Source: DATBHM01 sp963772375 (GTDB lineage Bacteria > Actinomycetota > UBA4738 > JACQTL01). From it: a stretch of 64,000 nucleotides of DNA. Both the position numbers and the translations under genes were made by a program. Of the stretch, positions 8,224 to 15,447 are shown in pieces (position 1 is the stretch's first letter; every line of letters begins with the position of its first letter). The stretch is taken from positions 496,001 to 560,000 of the forward strand of contig CAVYXG010000001.1 of NCBI GenBank assembly GCA_963772375.1. The letters are read 5' to 3'. Below the pieces are notes generated by a model, which was given only the letters and a program-made list of their open reading frames with translations, had not been told where the DNA came from and ran no database searches.

Positions 8224-9038
8224 GGCTCGGTGACCGCGGGATCCGCCTGGCTGGTGACGAGCTTCTCGAGGAACCCGGCGAGGGGGCTCGAGGCCTGGGC
8301 CTCCTCGCGCTCGGAGGCGCGGCCGGCCAGGTAGGCGCGGCGGCCGGCGCGGGTCCCCTCGGCGAACGCCGCGGCCATCTGGGCGGGGTCGGCGGCCACC
8401 GCGATGGCGGTGTTCACCAGGACCGCGTCGCAACCGAGCTCCATGGCCTCCGCGGCGTGCGACGGTGCGCCGAGGCCGGCGTCGACGACGACCGGGACCG
8501 TGGCCTGTTCGACGATGATGCGGACGGCGTCGCGGGTTCGGACGCCCTGGTTCGAGCCGATCCACGAGCCGAGCGGCATGACCGCGGCGCACCCGGCCTC
8601 CTCCAGCCGCTTGGCCAGCACGGGGTCGGCGTTCACGTACGGCAGCACCGTGAACCCGTCCCGGACCATCAGCTCGGCGGCCTTGAGGGTCTCGACCGGG
8701 TCGGGCAGGAGGTACCGCGGCTCGGGGGTGACCTCGAGTTTGATCCAGGTGGGCAGGTCGGCTGCCCGTGCCAGGCGGGCGATCCGCAGGGCCTCGTCGG
8801 CGTCCACGGCGCCGGAGGTGTTCGGCAGGACGAGGTAGCGGCTCGCGTCGATGAACTCCAGGATGTCCGGCCCGCCGGTGGCGTCGAGGTCGACCCGGCG
8901 GAGCGCGACCGTGACCATCTCGGTGCCGCTCGCGTCGAGCGCGTCGCGCATCTTTACGAACGAACCGAATTTGCCCGTACCGACGATGAGCCGCGAGCCG
9001 AACTCGCGACCCGCGATGACCAGTGGATCGGTGGACAT
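8220..9038 (-). CDS. thiG: Thiazole synthase
   Basis: TIM-barrel enzyme that builds the thiazole phosphate from DXP, the ThiS thiocarboxylate and iminoacetate. 272 residues with the N-terminal SRLIVGTGKF motif, Schiff-base Lys100 in PTWIKLEV, PYVNADPVLAKRLEEAGC, PLGSWIGSNQG, VVDAGLG and LVNTAIA. The ATG at 9098 lies inside the conserved core of the TPP riboswitch, so the ATG at 9038 (MSTDPLVIAG) is the start. It is coupled to thiH by a four-base overlap. Confidence 0.95.
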   Translation of the reverse strand: MSTDPLVIAGREFGSRLIVGTGKFGSFVKMRDALDASGTEMVTVALRRVDLDATGGPDILEFIDASRYLVLPNTSGAVDADEALRIARLARAADLPTWIKLEVTPEPRYLLPDPVETLKAAELMVRDGFTVLPYVNADPVLAKRLEEAGCAAVMPLGSWIGSNQGVRTRDAVRIIVEQATVPVVVDAGLGAPSHAAEAMELGCDAVLVNTAIAVAADPAQMAAAFAEGTRAGRRAYLAGRASEREEAQASSPLAGFLEKLVTSQADPAVTEP

Positions 9039-9082
9039 GTCGCTCGTCGGGAGCCGCCGAGGAGTGGCGGCCTTCCCGTTCC

Positions 9083-9181
9083 CTCCCTCCGCCAGCATTA
9101 CCTGGGTCAGGTGTCATTCGGGTCGCCGGCGGTCTCGCGTGCGGCCGGCCTCTCAGCCCGGTTCCCCGAGCTCCCCGGTGG
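9083..9181 (-). promoter_or_regulatory. TPP riboswitch (THI element) controlling thiGH
   Basis: Read on the minus strand, the RNA has the THI-box landmarks in order: CTGAGAGG at about 9154-9147, then the distal core ACCTGACCCAGGTAATGC (about 9113-9096) followed by TGGCGGAGGGA. The 5' GGGGAGC strand that closes the P1 region begins at about 9177. Binding of thiamin pyrophosphate should shut off thiG-thiH expression. The thiG start lies about 45 bases downstream. Confidence 0.93.
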
Positions 9182-9191
9182 TACTCATTCG

Positions 9192-9197
9192 AGTATA
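9192..9197 (-). promoter_or_regulatory. -10 box (TATACT) of the riboswitch-thiGH transcript
   Basis: TATACT on the minus strand would start transcription near 9185, immediately before the first base-paired strand of the TPP riboswitch. The matching spacing supports both calls. No clear -35 box is seen. Confidence 0.6.
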
Positions 9198-9296
9198 GGT
9201 GCCCTGGAGAGCACGTCGCCTACCATCCGCTGTATGGCCGGCCGCCTGCTCGCATGCAGTCCTCCGCGGGAACCCTGCTCGGGAGCGGGTGGCCGC

Positions 9297-9326
9297 GTGA
9301 CAATCGAACGTGTGTTCGACTATGAT
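9297..9326 (+). promoter_or_regulatory. SOS promoter with LexA box (TCGAACGTGTGTTCGA)
   Basis: A perfect LexA palindrome of the gram-positive/mycobacterial type at 9304-9319 lies in the spacer between a GTGACA -35-like box (9297-9302) and a TATGAT -10 box (9321-9326), 18 bases apart. Bound LexA would block this promoter, so the HNH gene downstream should be induced by DNA damage. Confidence 0.85.
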
Positions 9327-9365
9327 TGCGTTCTTCCCCCGACCGGCGATGGTTGGGAGCCCGAT

Positions 9366-10478
9366 GTGGAGAGCGCCCGCAACGAAGCACGACTGATCGA
9401 CCGCATCGACCGTGCGAACGCGAGGGTATGCGCCGCGCAGCTCCAGTTCCTCCAGTTGGTCGCGCAGGTCGACTCGCTGGATCTGTGGTGCGGCGACGGC
9501 TCCGCGGACATGGCGCACTGGCTGGTCGTCCGGTACGGCGTATCCGATTGGAAGGCCCGCCGGTGGATCGCGGCCTCGCATTCGCTCGACGGACTTCCGC
9601 GGATCGCTCAGGCGATGGCGCGGGGCGACCTCGGGATCGACAAGGTGGTGGAGCTCACCCGCTTCGCGACGCCGGGGACCGAGGCCGAGCTCGTGGCGTG
9701 GGCGCGGGATGTGTCGGCGGGGAGAATCCGCCATCGGGCCGATCTTGCCCGCCGGGAGACCGACGACGAGGTCCGGGAGTCCGATGAGGTTCGCTCCCTC
9801 GCCTGGTGGTGGTACGACGAGGGCCGGCGCTTCGGGCTGCAGGCGGATCTCCCGGCAGCCCAGGGGGCGGTCGTCGCCCAGGCCATCGGCAGGCTGGCCG
9901 ACTCGCTGCCGGCGATGCCCGGCGAAGAGGCGAGGTTCTTCACCGACCGGCGCCGGGCCGACGCCCTGGTGGCGCTCGCGTCCTCGCGTCCCGCCGACGA
10001 GCAGACCGCAGACCGGGCGACGCTGGTTGTCCATGCTCGTGTCGACGGGGATGGCCGGCCGACCGGTGGGTTCGAGGTGGAGGGCGGCCCTGCGATCCCC
10101 GAGCAGACGGCCCGGCGGCTGCTCTGCACCGCCCGCATCCAGATCGTGGTCGAGAACGCCTCCGGCGATGTGATCGGGCTGGGGCGGACGACGCGGGAAC
10201 CTTCCGACTGGATGACGCGCCAGCTGCGGCTCCGCGACCGAGGGTGTACGTTCCCGGGCTGCGCCGCCAAGCGGTGGACGCAGGCCCACCACATCCGATG
10301 GTGGTCTCGGGGCGGAACGACCGACCTGGACAACCTCGTCCTGACCTGCCTGTTCCATCACAAGCTCGTCCACGAATACGGATGGACGATTCGCCGCGAA
10401 CGAACAGGCGACGTGACCTGGCGCCGTCCGGGCGGCATTCGATTCCACGCCGGCCCCGCCCCACCTCGAGCGGCCTGA
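9366..10478 (+). CDS. DUF222 (13E12-family) HNH endonuclease-like protein, SOS-controlled
   Basis: 370 residues: a helical DUF222 region (about 1-240) and a C-terminal HNH nuclease domain with the zinc/metal pattern CTFPGC...AHHIRWWSRGGTTDLDNLV...CLFHHKLVHEYGW. The His-Asn-His set looks intact, so metal-dependent DNA cleavage is plausible. The frame is open far upstream, but the LexA-box promoter ends at 9326. The first start after it is the GTG at 9366, with GGGAG six bases before; that start is chosen. 13E12 repeat proteins are multi-copy in many actinobacteria and some are LexA targets in mycobacteria. Faces a convergent ArsR gene. Confidence 0.88.
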   Translation: MESARNEARLIDRIDRANARVCAAQLQFLQLVAQVDSLDLWCGDGSADMAHWLVVRYGVSDWKARRWIAASHSLDGLPRIAQAMARGDLGIDKVVELTRFATPGTEAELVAWARDVSAGRIRHRADLARRETDDEVRESDEVRSLAWWWYDEGRRFGLQADLPAAQGAVVAQAIGRLADSLPAMPGEEARFFTDRRRADALVALASSRPADEQTADRATLVVHARVDGDGRPTGGFEVEGGPAIPEQTARRLLCTARIQIVVENASGDVIGLGRTTREPSDWMTRQLRLRDRGCTFPGCAAKRWTQAHHIRWWSRGGTTDLDNLVLTCLFHHKLVHEYGWTIRRERTGDVTWRRPGGIRFHAGPAPPRAA

Positions 10479-10517
10479 ACCGGCGGGCAACCGGCATCCC
10501 GTAGTGACACAGCCGGC

Positions 10518-10844
10518 TCAGCGCGAGCCGAGGTGCCGCTTCAGCGCGTCCAGGCGCTCGTCCCACTCGGCGCCCACCGACGCCATCCACGAGACCGTGT
10601 CGCGCATGGGCGATGGGGTGAGGCGGTACCGGACCTCACGCCCCTCGCGTGTCGACGCGACCAGGCCCGCATCGGTGAGGGCGGCGAGGTGCTTCGACAC
10701 CGCCTGCCGGGACACCGGGAGCGACGTCGCCAGCTCGGTCGCCGTGACGGGGCCGCCCCGCGAGAGCAGCGACACGACCTCCCGTCGGGTCGGATCGGCG
10801 AGCGCATGGAGCACTGCGCCGACCCGTTCGTCGCGGTCGTTCAT
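10518..10844 (-). CDS. ArsR-family HTH repressor
   Basis: 108-residue winged-helix regulator: ALADPTRREVVSLLSRGG, then recognition helix VSRQAVSKHLAALTDAGLV and wing TREGREVRYRL. It has no obvious Cys metal site, placing it with the ArsR proteins paired with SRPBCC partners. Its ATG overlaps the stop of the upstream SRPBCC gene by four bases (ATGA), so the two are one operon. It probably binds the two GCAAC...GTTGC palindromes in front of the operon. Confidence 0.92.
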   Translation of the reverse strand: MNDRDERVGAVLHALADPTRREVVSLLSRGGPVTATELATSLPVSRQAVSKHLAALTDAGLVASTREGREVRYRLTPSPMRDTVSWMASVGAEWDERLDALKRHLGSR

Positions 10845-11380
10845 CCGGCCACCGCCCGGAGGCTGGACGGCCGGATCCGGGGCGGAATCTCGACCCCGAC
10901 CGCGTCGACGGACCAGCCGGCGTCCGTGGACCCAGGGGCGTCGACGGCCCGGCCGCCGCGGACCGGCGATTCGACCCCGCCCGGCGGGGGAAACTCCCGA
11001 ACGCGGAGCAGGGTCCTGGCTCGCCCCATCGGTTCGAGACGGAACTCGACGCGGGTTCCGCTCCCGACCGGCGGGTGGCCCTCGATGCCGCCGTCGTCGC
11101 CGTCGCCGCCCTCGAACGGCCACCACCGGAGCACGAGCCGGCTCGACGCCTCGACCGACTCGACGGTCAGGCGACGCGTCGCGCCGTCGGTGTGCCGGAC
11201 GGTTCCCCGGCCACCCGGGCGCAGGTCGAGCTCGACCACCGCGCCCCCCACCCACGCGGACAGCCGATGCGGGTCGGTCAGCGCGTCCCAGACCTCGTCG
11301 GTCGAGGCGTCGAGCTCCACGGACCGTTCGACCACGACATCGTCGACCGTCAACGTCGTTCGCCCTCCCGTATCAACCAT
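10841..11380 (-). CDS. SRPBCC (AHSA1/START-like) protein
   Basis: 179 residues with the AHSA1-type ligand-binding fold: ERSVELDASTDEVWDALTDPHRL at the start, LSAWVGGAVVELDLRPGG, LVLRWWPFEGG, TRVEFRLEPMG. Proteins of this class paired with ArsR regulators are thought to bind hydrophobic ligands; the ligand is unknown. The C-terminal 45 residues are unusually long and Pro/Arg-rich. The ATG at 11380 directly abuts a palindromic operator and has no Shine-Dalgarno site. First gene of the operon with arsR. Confidence 0.82.
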   Translation of the reverse strand: MVDTGGRTTLTVDDVVVERSVELDASTDEVWDALTDPHRLSAWVGGAVVELDLRPGGRGTVRHTDGATRRLTVESVEASSRLVLRWWPFEGGDGDDGGIEGHPPVGSGTRVEFRLEPMGRARTLLRVREFPPPGGVESPVRGGRAVDAPGSTDAGWSVDAVGVEIPPRIRPSSLRAVAG

Positions 11381-11396
11381 GCAACCCGTCGGTTGC
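11381..11396. promoter_or_regulatory. Operator 1 of the SRPBCC/ArsR operon (GCAACCCGTCGGTTGC)
   Basis: Perfect 6-bp arms (GCAACC/GGTTGC) with a four-base centre, lying directly against the start codon. A second copy lies 45 bases upstream. A repeated palindrome of this size in front of an ArsR-containing operon fits autoregulation. Confidence 0.7.
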
Positions 11397-11425
11397 GCGT
11401 TCCCGCGGTCCGGCGATAGGATCGC

Positions 11426-11441
11426 GCAACCGTCCAGTTGC
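11426..11441. promoter_or_regulatory. Operator 2 of the SRPBCC/ArsR operon (GCAACCGTCCAGTTGC)
   Basis: Second copy of the palindrome with 5-bp perfect arms (GCAAC/GTTGC). The two sites are 45 bp centre to centre, about four helical turns, so two dimers could act on the same face of the DNA. Confidence 0.65.
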
Positions 11442-11505
11442 ACTCTAGCCGGCCGACCGGATCGTCGCACCGGGCGGCCGACGCGTTCGAAGGGAGCCAC
11501 CGACC

Positions 11506-12096
11506 ATGACCGACCCCGTGCCCACCCGGATCGAGCACGACACGCTCTCGCTCGAGGAGTTCGCCTATCGGCGGCTGTTCCAGCAGCGGATGGTGTTCCT
11601 CCGGGGCGAGATCAAGGAGAGCGTCGCCGACGACGTCGCGGCACAGCTGCTCGCGCTCGACGCCACCGGCGGCGACGACGTCACGCTGTTCATCGACTCA
11701 CCGGGCGGCGACATCACCGGCCTGTTCGCAATCCACGACACCATGCAGATGATCGGGTCGAAGGTGCACACGCGGTGCGTCGGGATGGCCGCGTCCAGCG
11801 CCGCGGTCATCCTCGCCACGGGCACGGGAACCCGCTCCGCGACGCCGAACGCCCGTATCCTCATCCACCAGCCGCACGGGGGGATCCAGGGGACCGCCCG
11901 GGACATCGAGATCCACGCGAAGGAGTTCTCGCTGCTCCGCGAACGCCTCGACGCGATCCTCGCCGCGCGGACCGGCCAATCCGTCGAACGCATCCGGCAG
12001 GACACGGATCGCGACCACTGGCTGACCCCGGAGGCGGCGAAGGAGTACGGCCTCATCGACGAGATCGTCGGCGGCCGCCCCCGCCTGGTCCACTGA
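11506..12096 (+). CDS. clpP: ClpP-family serine protease subunit
   Basis: 196-residue ATP-dependent protease core subunit. The catalytic triad is visible: Ser97 in GMAASSAAV, His121 in ILIHQPHGG and Asp170 in DTDRDHWL; the oxyanion loop IDSPGGDI (63-70) and YGLIDEIV end are typical. The residue after the nucleophile is Ser rather than the usual Met. The gene stands alone with no clpX or second clpP beside it, so it may be an extra paralogue. GGGAG lies upstream of the ATG. Confidence 0.9.
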   Translation: MTDPVPTRIEHDTLSLEEFAYRRLFQQRMVFLRGEIKESVADDVAAQLLALDATGGDDVTLFIDSPGGDITGLFAIHDTMQMIGSKVHTRCVGMAASSAAVILATGTGTRSATPNARILIHQPHGGIQGTARDIEIHAKEFSLLRERLDAILAARTGQSVERIRQDTDRDHWLTPEAAKEYGLIDEIVGGRPRLVH

Positions 12097-12212
12097 CCGC
12101 TCCGGGCGCCGCTTGCGGCAACCTCACGCTCCGCTGCGGTCCCCGGTGAACCTCGCCACGATCCGGCCCAGTTCGGCGTGCCGAACGGCCCTCGAGGCAC
12201 ATCCCGCCACAT

Positions 12213-12218
12213 ACAATG
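12213..12218 (+). promoter_or_regulatory. -10 box (TACAAT) before the PASTA kinase gene
   Basis: TACAAT overlaps the ATG at 12216. If used, transcription starts near 12225 and that ATG cannot be the start codon; the next in-frame candidate is TTG at 12264. Confidence 0.45.
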
Positions 12219-14093
12219 GGCGCACGCACCCGCGGCCCCCCAGACGGGAAACGAGTCGGAGAGTTGAGTCAGACGACGGCCGTCCGCGCGCGGTACCAGA
12301 TCATCGCCAAGGTCGCCTCGGGCGGCATGGGCGAGGTGTACCGTGCCCGCGACTCGGTCCTCGCCCGCGACGTCGCCATCAAGGTGCTGCACCGGAACCT
12401 CGCCGGCGATCCCGGGTTCATCGAACGGTTCCGCCGGGAGGCCCGCGCGGCCGCCCTGCTCTCCCACCCCAACATCGTCGCCGTCCATGACTGGGGTTCG
12501 ACCACCAACGGCACGTACTTCATGGTCATGGAGTTCGTACGGGGCCGGAACCTGCGCGACCTCCTCTCCCACTACGACCGACTCGAGCCCGAGCAAGCCG
12601 TCGAGGTACTTGTCCAGATGCTCGCCGCGCTGGACCACGCCCACCGCCACGGCATCGTGCATCGCGACGTCAAGCCCGAGAACGTCCTCGTGACGCCCGA
12701 GGGACACGTCAAGGTGGCCGACTTCGGGCTGGCCAGGGCGTTCGCCGAGTCCCGCGTCAGCCAGGCTCCAGGGACGGTCACCGGGACCGTGCAGTACCTC
12801 GCGCCCGAGCAGATCCAGGGCGATCCGGCCGACCCCCGCACCGACCTGTACGCCACCGGCATCGTCGCGTACGAGCTGCTGACGGGCAACGTCCCGTTCA
12901 CCGGCGAGACCTCGCTGGCGATCGCGTACCGCCACCTGTCGGACCGGGTCCCGCCGCCGTCCGAGACCGAACCGGCCGTCCCCCACGCCGTCGACCGGAT
13001 CGTCGTCGCCGCGACCGAGAAGGACCGCGACCGTCGCCCGGCCACCGCGGCCGACATGCGGGCGGACCTGCTCGCCACCCAGGATTCGCTCGCGCCGGCC
13101 GAGTCGCTCGGCGAGATGGTGAAGGCCCTGCCCGACGAGGTCCCCCACGACGACGACCGGGCGTTCACCGTGACGATCCCCCAACGGATGTCGCCGAAGG
13201 CGCGCCGGCGGCGGATCGCGAGGCGGTTCGTCATCGCCCTCATGGCGGTCGCGCTGCTCGCCATCGGGGCGCTCGCCGCGTGGATCTACGTCATCCCCCA
13301 CTACACGCACGTGCCACGCGTGCTGGGGCTGACCCAGGACGCCGCGCAGACCAGGCTCGTCGACGCGGCGCTCGACCCGCAGTTCGGGCCACCGATGCCG
13401 TCCACCACGGTGCCTGCCGGCCAAGTCCTTCAGCAGAGCCTCGATCCCGGCACCAAGGTCAAGAAGGGAACCAACGTGACGCTCCGGCTGTCCTCGGGGC
13501 TCCCCCTGCGGGCCGTCCCCGCCGTCACCGGCAAGACGCTGGCCGACGCCACCTCGGACCTCCAGCGCGAGGGGCTCAAGGTGCAGGTGCGCCACGCGTA
13601 CAGCGACACGGTGACCAAGGGCCTGATCGTCGACCAGAACCCGCTCGCGCAGCAACAGATCCCCTACGGGTCCTCGGTGACGATCACCATCAGCGACGGC
13701 AAGCAGCCCGTCCAGGTCCCCGACGTGGTCGGCCAGTCCAGCGGGGACGCGCAGTCGATCCTGGTGTCCCGCAAGCTGAACCCCAAGCTGTCCCAGGCCT
13801 ATTCGACCTCGGTCCCGGCGGGCGACGTGATCAGCGAGAACCCCAAGTCCGGGACGATGCTCCCCATCGACTCGACGGTCCATCTGGTGATCTCGCTCGG
13901 GCCCCGGACGTTCCCGATGCCGGATGTCGTCAGCATGTCAGCGCCGGCGGCCCAGGCAGCGCTCGAAGGCCTCGGGCTGCAGGTGCACGTCGTGCAGATT
14001 CCCGGACGGCAGGGCAATTCGGTCGTCGGACAGTCGCCGCTGCCCCCCGCCATCGTGGAACAGGGCGAGACCGTCACCATCTACGTGGCCTGA
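12216..14093 (+). CDS. PASTA-domain Ser/Thr protein kinase (PknB/StkP type)
   Basis: 625 residues. Cytoplasmic Hanks-type kinase at about 27-285 with GGMGEVY (36-42), Lys56 in VAIKVL, HRDVKPEN (149-156), DFG (169-171) and APEQ. One membrane helix at about 330-352 (IALMAVALLAIGALAAW) is followed by four extracellular PASTA repeats, which in this family sense muropeptides or lipid II. It probably links cell-wall state to growth and division. No penicillin-binding protein, rodA or phosphatase gene is next to it, unlike the usual actinobacterial cluster. The start is uncertain: a TACAAT box overlaps the ATG, and a TTG at 12264 next to GGAGAG would still precede the kinase domain. Confidence 0.93.
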   Translation: MGARTRGPPDGKRVGELSQTTAVRARYQIIAKVASGGMGEVYRARDSVLARDVAIKVLHRNLAGDPGFIERFRREARAAALLSHPNIVAVHDWGSTTNGTYFMVMEFVRGRNLRDLLSHYDRLEPEQAVEVLVQMLAALDHAHRHGIVHRDVKPENVLVTPEGHVKVADFGLARAFAESRVSQAPGTVTGTVQYLAPEQIQGDPADPRTDLYATGIVAYELLTGNVPFTGETSLAIAYRHLSDRVPPPSETEPAVPHAVDRIVVAATEKDRDRRPATAADMRADLLATQDSLAPAESLGEMVKALPDEVPHDDDRAFTVTIPQRMSPKARRRRIARRFVIALMAVALLAIGALAAWIYVIPHYTHVPRVLGLTQDAAQTRLVDAALDPQFGPPMPSTTVPAGQVLQQSLDPGTKVKKGTNVTLRLSSGLPLRAVPAVTGKTLADATSDLQREGLKVQVRHAYSDTVTKGLIVDQNPLAQQQIPYGSSVTITISDGKQPVQVPDVVGQSSGDAQSILVSRKLNPKLSQAYSTSVPAGDVISENPKSGTMLPIDSTVHLVISLGPRTFPMPDVVSMSAPAAQAALEGLGLQVHVVQIPGRQGNSVVGQSPLPPAIVEQGETVTIYVA

Positions 14094-14113
14094 GCGCCCG
14101 TTCGCCACGCGGG

Positions 14114-14119
14114 TAGCCT
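14114..14119 (+). promoter_or_regulatory. -10 box (TAGCCT) of a probable leaderless nfo promoter
   Basis: TAGCCT is followed by eight bases and then the GTG start at 14128; there is no Shine-Dalgarno site. Confidence 0.4.
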
Positions 14120-14127
14120 CACCCAAC

Positions 14128-14970
14128 GTGATCGTCGGCGCGCACGTGCGAACCCACGGTGGGCTCCCGTCCGTCGTCCCCGGTGCGCGGGCGCTTGACG
14201 CGGACGCGGTGCAGTTCTTCGCCTCGAATGCCCGGCAGTGGCGTCCGCCGAACATCCCGGACCAGATGGCCGCGGAGTTCCAGCGGGCGGCCGAGGAGGG
14301 CGGCATTCGGTCGGCGTTCCTGCACGCGCCCTACGTCGTGAACATCGCCTCACCGAATCCCGAGTTCCACCGCCGGTCGATCGAGCTGTGCGGCGCGACG
14401 CTCGCCGCCGCCGACCAGCTCGGTGCGAGGGGGCTGGTGATCCACGCGGGCGCCGGGGGCACCGGCGAGCCCGACGAGGCGCTCGCCCGGGCCGTGGCCG
14501 GGCTCGAGGCGCTCGCCGCGGTCGACTCCGAGGCCAGGCCGGTCGTGGAGCTCATGGCCGGGACCACGGGCGCGGTCGCCAGCACGATCGCCGAGGCAGC
14601 GCGGCTGTTCGAGGCCGCGCGGTGGAACGAACGCCTCCTGCTGTGCCTCGACACCTGCCACCTGTTCGCCGCCCGCTACGACCTGCACGAACCCCAGGGG
14701 GTGAGGGCATGCTTCGACGAGCTCCGGGCCTCGGGGCTGGCGGACCGACTCGTCGCGATCCACGCGAACGACGCCGCGTTCGGGGTGGGCTCGCATCGGG
14801 ACCGGCACACGAACATCGGCGCCGGTGGCATCGGCCGCGAGGGGTTCGCCGCGATCCTGGCCCGGCCGGAGGTCCGCGACTGCACGATCCTGTGCGAGAC
14901 GCCCGGCGACGAGGCGGCTCGCCGCGCGGACGTGGCAACGCTGAAGAGCCTCGCACCGAAGAGCGGTTGA
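14128..14970 (+). CDS. nfo: Endonuclease IV-type AP endonuclease
   Basis: 280-residue TIM-barrel enzyme that would cut DNA 5' of abasic sites. Metal-site motifs of AP endonuclease family 2 are present: VIHAGAGG, a Glu-containing ELMAGTTG (normally ENxAGxG), LDTCHLFAARYD (DxxH), AIHAND, DRHTNIGAG (DxH) and LCETPGD. The Asn of the ENxAG motif is replaced, so it is somewhat divergent. The start is GTG at 14128, close to the N-terminus expected for VGAHVRT; a TAGCCT box eight bases upstream suggests leaderless mRNA. Confidence 0.88.
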   Translation: MIVGAHVRTHGGLPSVVPGARALDADAVQFFASNARQWRPPNIPDQMAAEFQRAAEEGGIRSAFLHAPYVVNIASPNPEFHRRSIELCGATLAAADQLGARGLVIHAGAGGTGEPDEALARAVAGLEALAAVDSEARPVVELMAGTTGAVASTIAEAARLFEAARWNERLLLCLDTCHLFAARYDLHEPQGVRACFDELRASGLADRLVAIHANDAAFGVGSHRDRHTNIGAGGIGREGFAAILARPEVRDCTILCETPGDEAARRADVATLKSLAPKSG

Positions 14971-15021
14971 CTCCCCGGGATGCGCACTGACCGCCGGTCA
15001 TGTTCCAATGTCCGCGATCCC

Positions 15022-15444
15022 ATGCCCGACGAATCCGCGCTCGTCACCCTCCGAGCCGCCACCGAAGCCATCGCGCCGCCCGTCGACGGGCGTCCGGACG
15101 CGTCCCCCCAGGGCGTCGAGCGCCACGTGGTGCACCAGGTCGAGCTGTACCTGCCGGGGTTCACCGACATGCTCGCCGCGCTGCTGGACGCGTTCGCCAT
15201 GGACGTCCGGGCCGGTGCGGGGTTCGCGGAGCTCTCCTTAGAGGAGCGGGGCGAGGTGTTCCGCCTGATGGCCGACGAGGAGTCCCAGGACATCCGGGAG
15301 GCCGTCGACGCGCTGTTCGTGTTCACGCTCGGCGGCGTGTACTCGGAGTCGGCCGCTCCGGCCGGCCAACGGCCTCCGGCCTGGGACCGGCTGGGCTTCG
15401 CCGGGCCGTCGTTCGGGCATCCTGGTTACCGGACGGAGACCTGA
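15022..15444 (+). CDS. Gluconate 2-dehydrogenase subunit 3-like protein
   Basis: 140 residues, mostly helical: LVTLRAATEAIAPPVDG at the start, VELYLPGF, SLEERGEVFRLM, and a short tail. This matches the small partner subunits found with GMC flavoproteins. It ends three bases before the GMC gene, so the two are almost certainly co-translated subunits of one dehydrogenase. No twin-arginine leader is seen, unlike classical periplasmic gluconate dehydrogenases. The ATG at 15022 fits the family N-terminus better than the one at 14980. Confidence 0.75.
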   Translation: MPDESALVTLRAATEAIAPPVDGRPDASPQGVERHVVHQVELYLPGFTDMLAALLDAFAMDVRAGAGFAELSLEERGEVFRLMADEESQDIREAVDALFVFTLGGVYSESAAPAGQRPPAWDRLGFAGPSFGHPGYRTET

Positions 15445-15447
15445 CCG

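Noticed and set aside
9039..9098. Longer thiG starting at ATG 9098
   Set aside because: That ATG is the TAATGC of the TPP riboswitch core.
9234..9365. Upstream starts (ATG 9234, GTG 9297) for the HNH gene
   Set aside because: They lie before or inside the LexA-box promoter; GTG 9366 has a proper ribosome site.
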